A stretch of 23,295 nucleotides of DNA from Hypsibius dujardini (Eukaryota > Tardigrada > Eutardigrada > Parachela > Hypsibiidae): positions 1 to 23,295 of the forward strand of contig LRSR01009022.1 in the NCBI GenBank assembly GCA_001579985.1, read 5' to 3'. The notes below the pieces were generated by a model, which saw only the letters and a program-made list of their open reading frames with translations, did no database searches and was not told the DNA's origin. Below, in pieces: positions 17,001-23,295 of this stretch (the stretch's first letter is position 1; every line of letters starts with the position of its first letter). The position numbers and the translations under genes are program-made.

Positions 17001-19059
17001 CAATGGGCTCATCATGGGTTTCGGTGTGCTGCTGACGATATACTTCGAACGAAAAGCCACATATTCCTTGAAAAAAAAAAGAATTGAAATGAAAATTAGA
17101 TAAATGAACGACGGAACAGCATGAGAAACACGATGAAACAAAACTTCAAACAATGCATTACTTGTATTTTTTAAAATTACTAAGCCAAATCAATCAATCT
17201 ATCACCTACCGTAGGTGTTGAAATTGTTTGTAGCAAGTAATCAATCAATTTATCACCTACCATAGGTGTTGAAATTGTTTGTAGCAAGTAATCAATCAAT
17301 CACCGCAATTATTGGTAAAATGAAAATAAAAATTGCTCGTAGCACGGAACGTGATTTACCGGTCGCAGTGGATGAATGGCGATGATATGTTGCTTGAAGT
17401 TGAAGTAAGAATCTGACTGTTGAATTCTTTTCTGACTCTCTGTTGGGCACAGCTTGCACAGACCGGAATGATGGAGGCTGGTTCGAATTGATTTGGCGAT
17501 CCTTTTCTTCGTTGTTCCCGCTGCCGAAAAAAATGCGGTGAAGAAATCCTTCGCAGGAATGTCGGACGTTTTTTCTGTAGTGTCAGATGTAGCTGAAAGA
17601 GCAGCGGCGGCTGCGACCGGTGCAGAGAATGGAGATGGCGTGACGGCCGGCACTTTCGAGGGACCATGTTCCGGTGGAGCCGTGATTGACGTGGTAGACG
17701 AAGCTGGGGAAGCAGGCTCCAGTATGACGATTTCATTCTCATTTTTTTCTTGGCTCTTGGTGAAAGACATATTAAGTTTCGGTAAAAAAACGGGGAACAC
17801 TTTCTGCATTTTACGGCAAGGTTTTCAAAAAGGCAGCATTTTATTATTCTGGCAGCTCTAGACAGTGGTGAAAGAAATAATCTCATAACATTGAGCAGGC
17901 TCCCTGTGAATACCGATGCGCGCGCCAACGTTAAACACCCGAGATTGCGCTTTGAAAAGTCTAGCTATTTTTACATTCACAAAAACACTTTTTCCAGTTG
18001 GACGTGTCACATGGGTGGGCTATTGCGAAGCTGATCAGTCTCACATGTGACGCGTACTGTTATTTGAATTATTACTTTTTAACGCAACCAGACCGCTAAA
18101 TCCGCACCGCTAATTTCATTGCCGCTACGTCCGCTAATTGGAATCACCGCTACGCTACCGCTACGCTGACGTACTTGACCGCTACGCTAATCCCGCTAAG
18201 CGTAGCGGGTTTAGCGGGTTTAGCGGCCGCTAAAGCCCTCCGCTAAATTAGCGGCACAGCTCTGGTCACCACTCATGTGATAGAGAATTCATTTCTCTGT
18301 CGTTCAGTGTAAACAGATTTTGGTGAAACGGCAAATTTTTAACGTTTTTTCCTCTTTGCTTCAGAACACCCGAACTTCCGAAAGTCCCCAATACCGATTT
18401 CGCTCAAATGTCTCACACTATTTATAAAATAAATTTTTCAGCTTGTTTAATGTGAACATAAAACTAAACGTGTTGCACTTTTGTATGATTAATACAAGTT
18501 TTAGTGTCAAAATATGTATCAAGAAACGAAATCTAATGACACAAACTTTAATAACAAATTAGTGAAGGCTCTAAAGAGAAAAGCTCGAGCTTCGTTGTAG
18601 CTTAACCGAGGAGAGACAGACAGACACTGTCTGTGTCTGTCTGTTCGGTTGAACTATGGATTCGCAAATTAAATTGAATACTGGAATTTCTTGTCCTGTT
18701 TCAAATTTTGAAAGAAATGGAGAGCAAGAACATGAATTTTAGTACAACTAATCCTGCCTACTACCAACTGTTTACTGTAGACGCTACTCACTTACAATTC
18801 CGACGATCGTGTGCTGCGAAACTCTACTGTCGGGCCAGCAATCGGCAGCTGGGCCCAAGGTGTCGTCATCCAGGACCGCCCACTCTGCGGGATGAGGGAT
18901 CAGTACTGTTCCCGTTCAACTATCTGGCAGTCATTCGTCTCTGTCTTTCTTGCGGCCGCGGTTTGCTTAGCCGTCGCTACGAAGTTGTGGTGGTACGTGC
19001 AATTCAAACACGATCACGTTGCACGGTTACCTACGAGGAAGTTTCTGCGAAGTCGTTAG
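8059..19059 (+). CDS. Natriuretic-peptide/ANF-type receptor without cyclase, NPR-C-like (11 exons, 506 aa)
   Basis: Exons: 8059-8413, 9586-9627, 10381-10405, 10490-10800, 11591-11634, 11703-11741, 11815-11892, 13412-13528, 13631-13681, 14049-14228, 18781-19059. Every junction is GT-AG, phases agree, and the 1521-nt sum ends at TAG. The ATG at 8059 follows an in-frame stop at 8023. Residues 1-27 are a probable signal peptide. Residues 30 to about 445 form an ANF-receptor ligand-binding region (FPSTISLATADTGPYG, VLAVMRYYGWRSIAIISDQ, CYEAVSIVAK, FSGRFLAGKMVNRTYNLP). C84/C120 and C204/C249 fit the two conserved loop disulfides. C450 and C457 sit just outside the membrane, where NPR-C has dimer-forming cysteines. 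Residues 463-487 are the transmembrane helix, followed by a tail of about 19 residues ending RLPTRKFLRSR. There is no kinase-homology or cyclase domain, and total length is close to NPR-C. Several N-glycosylation sequons are present. It should bind an extracellular peptide and clear it or signal through G proteins; the ligand is unknown. Confidence 0.87.
9676..10341. mobile_element. Foldback MITE in receptor intron 2, 666 bp
   Basis: Two inverted arms both start ACAAGGGGCTCCCCCC. The first roughly 165 bp match strongly, and weaker similarity extends to about 210 bp (left 9676-9885, right about 10130-10341). Shared stretches include TGCGTAAGGATGTGTTCTTG and TGACCCAAAATCTCTTA. No transposase is inside and no target duplication is evident. 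The right end lies 39 nt before the exon 3 acceptor. Without the element, intron 2 would be 87 nt, close to its neighbours. Confidence 0.8.
10915..11050 (-). repeat. tRNA-like unit / possible SINE head in intron 4
   Basis: On the minus strand, TGGCTGAGTGGTAAGGC near 11048-11032 matches the pol III A box of Leu/Ser-type tRNAs. About 60 nt on, GGTTTTGACGC (near 10980-10968) is a weak B box. Runs of T (two long tracts near 10940-10915) follow, as for a pol III terminator. No complete cloverleaf can be drawn, so this is not a tRNA gene. A tRNA-derived SINE or tRNA pseudogene fits best. Confidence 0.35.
12127..12821. mobile_element. Inverted-repeat element in receptor intron 7
   Basis: The 19-bp ends CTACGTTCATAATCCGTGT (12127-12145) and its near-perfect inverse (12803-12821) bracket 695 bp. 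A second pair inside, CATTGCCAGACGAAAGTT (12179-12196), is perfectly inverted at 12666-12683. Smaller palindromes, such as CTGGCATGCCAG near 12625, also occur. No coding capacity is seen. Probably a degenerate MITE or two nested short elements; boundaries beyond the 19-bp ends are uncertain. Confidence 0.5.
13725..13850. repeat. Hairpin in receptor intron 9
   Basis: Left arm and inverted right arm pair over about 55 bp: CCTTGCGCT, TTAAGC, then CTTTAA/ACTCG match in register, with a loop near 13780-13795. Pairing is imperfect with small bulges. It could be a very short MITE or a structured intronic RNA. Supported only by self-complementarity. Confidence 0.5.
14332..14339 (+). repeat. hAT target-site duplication, left
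   Basis: GTCACCAC, repeated exactly at 18265-18272. The 8-bp length is diagnostic of hAT elements, and the sequence fits the Ac-group pattern nTnnnnAn. Confidence 0.93.
14350..14450. repeat. hAT subterminal CGCTA array, left
   Basis: Tightly spaced CCGCTA, ACGCTAA and CCGCTAA words, likely transposase-binding sites inside the left end. They precede the 3' end of the transposase frame. Confidence 0.7.
14458..17809 (-). CDS. hAT transposase with BED zinc finger (6 exons, 787 aa)
   Basis: Exons on the minus strand: 17809-17360, 17066-16827, 16698-16248, 16082-15934, 15813-15075, 14792-14458. All junctions are GT-AG and the 2364-nt sum is open to the stop. A second ATG at 17770 would give 774 residues. 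The BED finger is CKLC with H141 and H146 (residues 118-146). The RNase-H-like core has D293 in NVDIWSSKK and D359 in VGTDNGGN. The hAT C-x2-H motif is C433/H436 in VRCVAHTLNL, followed by TRWNTNF. The dimerisation region has NPLDFYGE and TTAGVERVFNTAG, with E737 the third catalytic residue by alignment with Hermes. It excises and inserts the element by cut-and-paste. An acidic stretch (DDDDDHVDEYLEAVLEEEE) is encoded in exon 4. The exon 3 N-terminus (VIIFSAIMEF) is divergent but keeps family spacing. Confidence 0.88.
14995..15060. repeat. GACA/CACA-type simple repeat in transposase intron 5
   Basis: Imperfect runs of GACAGACA, CACAGACA and GATAGAGAG. A related CTGT-rich tract lies in transposase intron 3 near 16118-16165. 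Non-coding. Confidence 0.6.
17189..17304. repeat. 51-bp tandem duplication in transposase intron 1
   Basis: Two copies of a 51-bp unit beginning ATCAATCAAT (17189-17239, 17240-17290) differ at only two positions, and a partial third copy follows. Each unit contains the small palindrome CACCTACCGTAGGTG or its variant. Confidence 0.85.
18090..18260. repeat. hAT subterminal CGCTA array, right
   Basis: About a dozen CCGCTAA/CGCTACGCTA words, including an inverted stretch (CCGCTAAGCGTAGCGGGTTTA...) that could fold. Longer than the left array, and on the promoter side of the transposase. Confidence 0.7.
18265..18272 (+). repeat. hAT target-site duplication, right
   Basis: GTCACCAC, identical to the left copy at 14332-14339. 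Confidence 0.93.
18603..18650. repeat. GACA/TGTC palindrome in receptor intron 10
   Basis: GACAGACAGACAC followed at once by TGTCTGTGTCTGTC, enclosed by AACCGA and TCGGTT. This is a nearly loop-free inverted repeat of about 48 bp, 130 nt upstream of receptor exon 11 and outside the hAT element. Confidence 0.7.
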
Positions 19060-19068
19060 TACTAATTC

Positions 19069-19074
19069 AATAAA
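19069..19074 (+). terminator. Polyadenylation signal of the receptor gene
   Basis: AATAAA begins 10 nt after the receptor stop codon. It implies a very short 3' UTR and supports exon 11 as the true last exon, so that no cyclase-coding exons follow. Confidence 0.6.
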
Positions 19075-19906
19075 GGCAATTTCAGGTGTTGGGGGAGGGT
19101 CGATTCGCATAGGGGGCCGTGCACAAGAAAAGCATTATTACTACCTTCCAAAACTCCAAAATTTCATTCACAAATAAAAAAAATTAGAGGTAAATAATAA
19201 GGAAGGTATTTGCTGATTCTCTCTCCCTCGACATGCACGGTCAAAAACATTCCCCGGGCTAAACTCTTCTATCATGCCTTCCCCCTCCCGATTTTCTATA
19301 CAAACGACAATGATTTATCGGATTCATCAACTGAACTGAATTGTGCAGGGAGCAAAGAAAGAGAATGAGAGATTGAATTAAAAGAGGTTGGTGGGCGCTT
19401 CGCCGCCAGAGTGAACAAGTCTTACAATATCAGTCGATAACTGTGACTTTACCCTACCTATTGATACCAAAAACTAATCCGGAGCTTGCGAAACAAAATC
19501 ACAATTTGCATGACTTATAAGCCCCACCTGCGAAAACTTATAATGCAAACCATGTAATTGATTGGTCGGTTGTTTTAAATTGAGAAATTTAAGAAATTAA
19601 GAAATTAAAAAAATTAAATTAAGAAATGATAAATAACCGACGACCTTGCGTGACTGAATAATCTCTAAAAAACATTGTAGCAATGTACAAGTACATTGTA
19701 CGCTTTGCAGTAGTTGACTGCTCCATATTAAAAAAAGAAATGGATGACAACCGATCTTTGATTTGCTTCGCATGTTTATGTTTTGACAATTGTTTATGGA
19801 GACTACCGGGCTGTTTTCTTGAAACGCCTCCCTGTGAAGAGGATTCTGACTCATAAGATTTCCTTGCTCGATGTGTAAGACCGATTAACCGAAAACGATT
19901 ACGCTG

Positions 19907-20206
19907 GTGAACCTTCAACCTCGGAATCGACGCTGCAACCCTCCTCTCATTCTTCGTTTCGCCCTGACCACCGCACTCTGGACCGTCGGAATACAGTGCC
20001 AGTGTCGTTCGGGTATAAACAGAAGGCAGTTTTTTATTGGCTCAACACTGGAGGAAAAAAGCGGTCTTGGAAAAGCGTCCAGTGTAAATACTCGAAGACA
20101 GATCGACACGACACTGGAAAGTGATAGTAGAAACAAGAGGTTCTTGCGCGGACAAGATCCAGATTATTTACAACAGCGTGCGTTAAAAAGTTGCTCAAAT
20201 CAGAAT
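19907..20206 (+). pseudogene. Possible N-terminal transposase relic
   Basis: A 100-codon frame whose end reads RQIDTTLESDSRNKRFLRGQ then DPDYLQQRALKSC. This resembles the DNA-binding-to-core transition of DDE_1/pogo transposases, where a D-x-DLQ-x-WAL motif is common. Similarity is recalled, not computed. It precedes the clearer C-terminal relic. Confidence 0.3.
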
Positions 20207-20297
20207 TAGATCACGCAATTATTCATGAAAAGGTTCGGGGCACTGATCGATTGCTTGGTTTTTCTGATGAAAAACTGCTGAACAAGTGCTGCAGTGA

Positions 20298-20678
20298 TTG
20301 GCAGTTAATTCATTAATTCATTTTACTTCAGCGTTTTGTTTTCATATTCTGCACAGGACCTTTTATAGATGGCCGCTGCAATCGCAGAAGATGTCAAAAT
20401 CCATAATTTCCAAGGGCATCGATGTGGACTTCATCATCACACCTGCACGCTGCACATCCCTGATTCAGCCCTTAAATGTGTATGGTTTCCGCATGTGGAA
20501 AGCTTTCCTTTGCTACATTATGTTTTGGATAGTCAGGCAGAGTCCGATTCTGTTTGTTCTGGGTCAGCGTGACAATATCCTTCTACTTCAAAGCCTGATC
20601 CTTAATCAGTTTAGTGCGCCACGTTATCAACCCATGTGGCAGCATGGGTGCGTGAAGATTCGCTATATCGAGCGGTAA
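20298..20678 (+). pseudogene. DDE_1 (pogo/Tigger-type) transposase C-terminal relic
   Basis: The frame contains SKGIDVDFIITPARCTSLIQ followed by PLNVYGFRMWKAFL, and later NQFSAPRYQPMWQHG. In related transposases the same region reads as a hydrophobic strand, a CTS/TTG turn, IQPLDVYGFR-W and NQFSSPR, so family membership is convincing. The usual QPLD Asp is Asn here. The upstream catalytic portion is missing. It lies inside the element with inverted arms. Confidence 0.6.
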
Positions 20679-21227
20679 GTTTAGGCAAATTTCGACACGC
20701 CCAGTAAGTACAGATTTAACAAGAACGATTTCCGCGTACCCTGTTCTGGACTCAATTGCCCATAGTTGCACTTCATGCGGTGTGGCTGGTGTCGCAAAGT
20801 TCTTTGTTTCTCCTGCTTCTGGTTAAGAATTACTTGTCTTTTTTGGATGCCATCGTATTTTGTTTCGGCTGATTGTTTCATGATTGCTTACTCGTCCGTT
20901 ATTAATAAACGAGTCAATCAAACGAATTCGGCATATCAACTATTTTTTAATTTCGAACAATCGACCAATCAATTGCATGGTTTGCATTATACGTTTTTTC
21001 AGGAGGGCGTATGAATTATGTAAATTGTGATTTTGTTTTGCATACTCCGGATTAGCTTTTGGTATAAATAGGTAGGTTAAAGTCACAGATATCGATTGAT
21101 ATTGTAAGACTTGATCACTTTGGCGGCGAAGCGCCCACCAACCCCACCAACCCCACCTCTCTCTCTCTCCATGCCTTACGACTAATGGCAAATACTGTAC
21201 GTGGAATTATCTTTTTCAGCTACATAC

Positions 21228-21388
21228 GCAATCAGCGCCGAAGGTCTTTACGCTGGTGGCACCTGGACAGTCGCGACCTCCGTCTTGTAGAAAAAATGGT
21301 GAACCGACGCGCCAGGAGCTTTCTTTTAAGGAGTATTCTATGTGTGAGACAGAACCGCCAGTTGAGTTTATCCTAATCTTTTTACTTC
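21228..21388 (-). CDS. Candidate internal exon of an unknown minus-strand gene
   Basis: A pyrimidine-rich tract (CCCCTCTCCCCTTCCCCC) ends in CAG at the 5' side and GTATGT follows at the 3' side. The 161-nt stretch between is open and encodes 53 residues, including INSTGGSVSHIEYSLKESS and SPFFLQDGGRDCPGATSVK. The balanced composition is protein-like. I found no certain partner exon: upstream may lie above 21400, and downstream would have to skip the pogo-like element. The plus strand also has an acceptor-like TTTTTCAG at the same edge, so strand is not secure. Confidence 0.33.
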
Positions 21389-21453
21389 CTGCGTTGGGGG
21401 AAGGGGAGAGGGGCAGCGGTGTTGACAGCATACCTATAGTAGAAGTCAAATAG

Positions 21454-22975
21454 ATTCTCCGTACGATTCGCTTTTACAAAGCAAAAAATGGTTCCGCAGA
21501 ACTGACGTCGCTTTACCGAATAAATATTTTCACTGGTTAATCAGAGTGAGAAAAGGTCAGACTCTGTTGCGGAGAACATAATTATGCAAAAATTTCATCA
21601 GACCTTAAACTCTTATCAAGGAAAAGTGAAAATAATCGATTCAAGAATCATGACAGGACATGAACTGTAATGGACAGCAGAGGCGGGCGAAAACGTTTTT
21701 AATGGTCGACATGGTTAAAGTGAAACGGAAGATGGAACGTGCCAATGCTGTTAAAATTATTAATTAAATTTTACCAAATAAATCGTTGACAAGATCAGAA
21801 ACGTACGATAAACATCTTAATACATATGTCACCTTCATTGATGTTACCGGAAAGATATTTTGAGCACACTCATAGACATGTCTTCAGTTTAAAAAAAATC
21901 ATCCAAGCATTCTATGTACTCGAACACCTGAGTTCTCAAGTGAATAAAGCACCGTTACAGGAAGAGGTTTTAACTTACTTAACAAATAAGTGCTCGGCAC
22001 AATGTAATCTTATTCGCACAGACATTTCCGTGGAATTTTTGCTATGTCTAGGACCGTAGCGCCCCTGTTCCGCCCCTATGCCCACAGGCGCAAGCTGTGT
22101 CACTGTAATGTTCTTTCTCCAAGTTTCCTTCACAGTTTCAAGTGAAACAAAAAGTTCAAACAGTCGGTCCAGTTAGCAATGCTCGATCCTTTCTAATTGA
22201 AGTCTTTAATTAAATCTTTTGCAAACAATACCGAAAAATTACTAAAATTCCAATTGTATTACGCAGTCATTCACTCTGTTGGCAAAAGTAAATTTACTTC
22301 AAAAATCATAAAATGGATCCCAGATCATTTTTCTGTATTGGTTACCTGCAAAAGCAGTTCCGCCCCTATACATTTCCTTGGAAGCTGGTGAAGTCGAGCA
22401 ATCATTTCAGCACTCCGTTTTTTTCTGAGCACTATTTTGAGGCAGATGAAAAATTACGTTTACATCCGTAAATGTGTGATTAAAAAAAAAGATTCTTCCG
22501 AAAGAGACAGTAATAACTCGCTGTCCAGACATATTTCCACGTCTGTGCAGTACTATTCATGGGTATAACTAACTTGGGACGTTTTCAACTGTCGAATTCG
22601 GAACCGTTCCAAAATATATTTCTCATTCAGACCTAATTTAGTAAGGAATATGAAAAAATATTTCACCGGTCAAGCTAAAAAAACTTTTTGTCGGTGAATT
22701 TTCAAAGTTGGCAATTGTCTCAATAGACTTGCTACTGTGTACCGTCAATTGATTGTTTGTACCGTTATGAACCGTATTCACGGGTAAAAGTAGAAACAAG
22801 TTCGGTCTGAACAGGGAAATCTACTCAATTAGTCACAAGGGTGGCATGTCTGGTTTACCTCAACATACTCAGGCACTAATATGCAGCTATTGAGAGCTCC
22901 ACGTACTATACTAGTAAAAATGCAACTTTCTGTTTTTCGTGGCAATGGGCACAATAACATTTTTTGCTAAAATGA
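21454..22975. other. Intergenic stretch, no supported gene
   Basis: AT-rich sequence with short plus-strand frames (21826-22059 and 22197-22391) that lack motifs. The phrase TTCCGCCCCTAT occurs twice (near 22069 and 22358). I recognise nothing else. Confidence 0.45.
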
Positions 22976-23148
22976 CTGATTTCACTACGTGTGCGATTAA
23001 CCGCGGTTCAACCCGGTTTGAACTGTATGGGTCAATTCGGAACTTTAACTGAACTGCGTGGGTCGGTTTGGAAAAGCTAACCGGTTTGGCATCTGAACCG
23101 CGTAATAACCGAACCGAACCAAACCGCCTGCGTAATCGGCATTCCTAT
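22976..23148 (+). repeat. AACCG/CGGTT-rich palindromic repeat, copy 2
   Basis: A direct-orientation copy of the 191-376 repeat. It keeps the CGGTTCAACCCGGTTTGAAC palindromic core and the identical tail AACCGAACCGAACCAAACCG. It lacks a few bases near the middle (GAGATTTAACCG region) and differs at scattered sites. Confidence 0.7.
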
Positions 23149-23295
23149 TTGATTGTCAATAAGAAAATATTCAAAGTGTACTAAGGTACAAGGACGAAAA
23201 CATTCAAAAGTGGTTTGTCAAATTCGTGAAAATAGATAATCTAACACAGATTTAAAAAAAATGAAACTCTCGGAGGTTGTTGGAAAGTCAAACCC

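Larger units (their letters stand above)
14340..18264 (-). mobile_element. Complete hAT (Ac-group) DNA transposon, 3925 bp
   Basis: The element starts with CAGAGCTGTGCCGCTAA and ends with its exact inverse, and is flanked by an identical 8-bp duplication. Subterminal arrays of CCGCTAA/ACGCTA words (14350-14450 and 18090-18260) resemble the multiple transposase-binding sites known in Ac-type elements. The transposase runs on the minus strand, antisense to the host receptor gene, wholly inside its intron 10. Perfect duplications, matching ends and an open transposase together suggest a young and perhaps autonomous copy. Removing it would leave a host intron of about 620 nt. Confidence 0.93.
19386..21143 (+). 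mobile_element. Degenerate pogo/Tigger-like element with long inverted arms
   Basis: Two inverted arms of about 200 bp (19386-19587 and 20943-21143) begin GGTTGGTGGGCGCTTCGCCG and stay clearly alike throughout, with blocks such as AGTCTTACAATATCA and CTAATCCGGAG. Between them is a plus-strand DDE_1-type transposase remnant. No target duplication was found; the right flank carries extra CCACCAACC units and a CT run. The enclosed coding region is much too short for a full enzyme, so the copy is internally deleted and decayed. Confidence 0.6.

Noticed and set aside
17356-17928. 190-codon minus-strand frame rich in Arg, Ser and Pro
   Set aside because: Out-of-frame shadow of the first transposase exon, whose BED-finger frame is clearly the real one.
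18708-19073. 121-codon plus-strand frame over receptor exon 11
   Set aside because: Another frame of the same exon; the frame with C450, C457 and the membrane helix joins exon 10 in phase.
21185-21376. Plus-strand Arg-rich frame over the candidate minus exon
   Set aside because: Strongly Arg/Leu-biased composition typical of an antisense frame; the minus strand has the better paired splice signals.
1-23295. Searched for CRISPR arrays, rRNA, complete tRNA, bacterial operons and retrovirus- or Polinton-type elements
   Set aside because: No regularly spaced repeats, no complete cloverleaf, no Shine-Dalgarno gene runs, and no reverse transcriptase, integrase or capsid-like frames were recognised.

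Overview
The window looks like nuclear DNA of a small invertebrate animal. It has spliced genes with GT-AG introns, and the shortest introns are 68-102 nt. Signal-peptide and single-pass membrane proteins are present, and between the genes lie many DNA transposons and inverted-repeat (MITE-like) elements. A receptor of the natriuretic-peptide/ANF family with short introns would suit a tardigrade or another ecdysozoan, but I cannot fix the phylum from sequence alone. I saw no rRNA, no CRISPR array, no bacterial operon and no retroviral or Polinton-like element.

Layout: (1) 1-3330 is mostly repeats: an AACCG-rich palindromic repeat (191-376), a 452-bp TA-flanked MITE (1147-1598), a 373-bp foldback (1835-2207) and a doubtful 91-codon ORF. 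(2) 3436-4632, minus strand, is a complete four-exon gene for a 212-residue secreted protein with a Gly-Asn repeat and eight cysteines. I recognise no family. (3) About 5490-6480, minus strand, is a decayed mariner transposase. (4) 8059-19059, plus strand, is an eleven-exon gene for a 506-residue membrane receptor. It has an ANF-receptor-type ligand-binding ectodomain, one transmembrane helix and a roughly 19-residue basic tail, with no kinase-homology or guanylate-cyclase domain, so its architecture matches the NPR-C clearance receptor. All eleven exons join in frame. (5) Intron 10 of that gene holds a 3925-bp hAT element (14340-18264) in antisense. It has a perfect 8-bp target duplication and a six-exon, 787-codon transposase with an intact D-D-E triad, so it looks recent and possibly autonomous. 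(6) 19386-21143 has about 200-bp inverted arms around remains of a pogo/Tigger-type (DDE_1) transposase. (7) A possible minus-strand exon lies at 21228-21388, and a second copy of the AACCG repeat at 22976-23148.

The receptor gene has collected mobile DNA in several introns: a 666-bp foldback in intron 2, a tRNA-like unit in intron 4, an inverted-repeat element in intron 7, a hairpin in intron 9 and the hAT in intron 10. None of them breaks the reading frame. The two intact host genes (secreted cysteine-rich protein, cyclase-less receptor) and the intact hAT are the most informative contents. A functional link between the two host genes cannot be read from the sequence.
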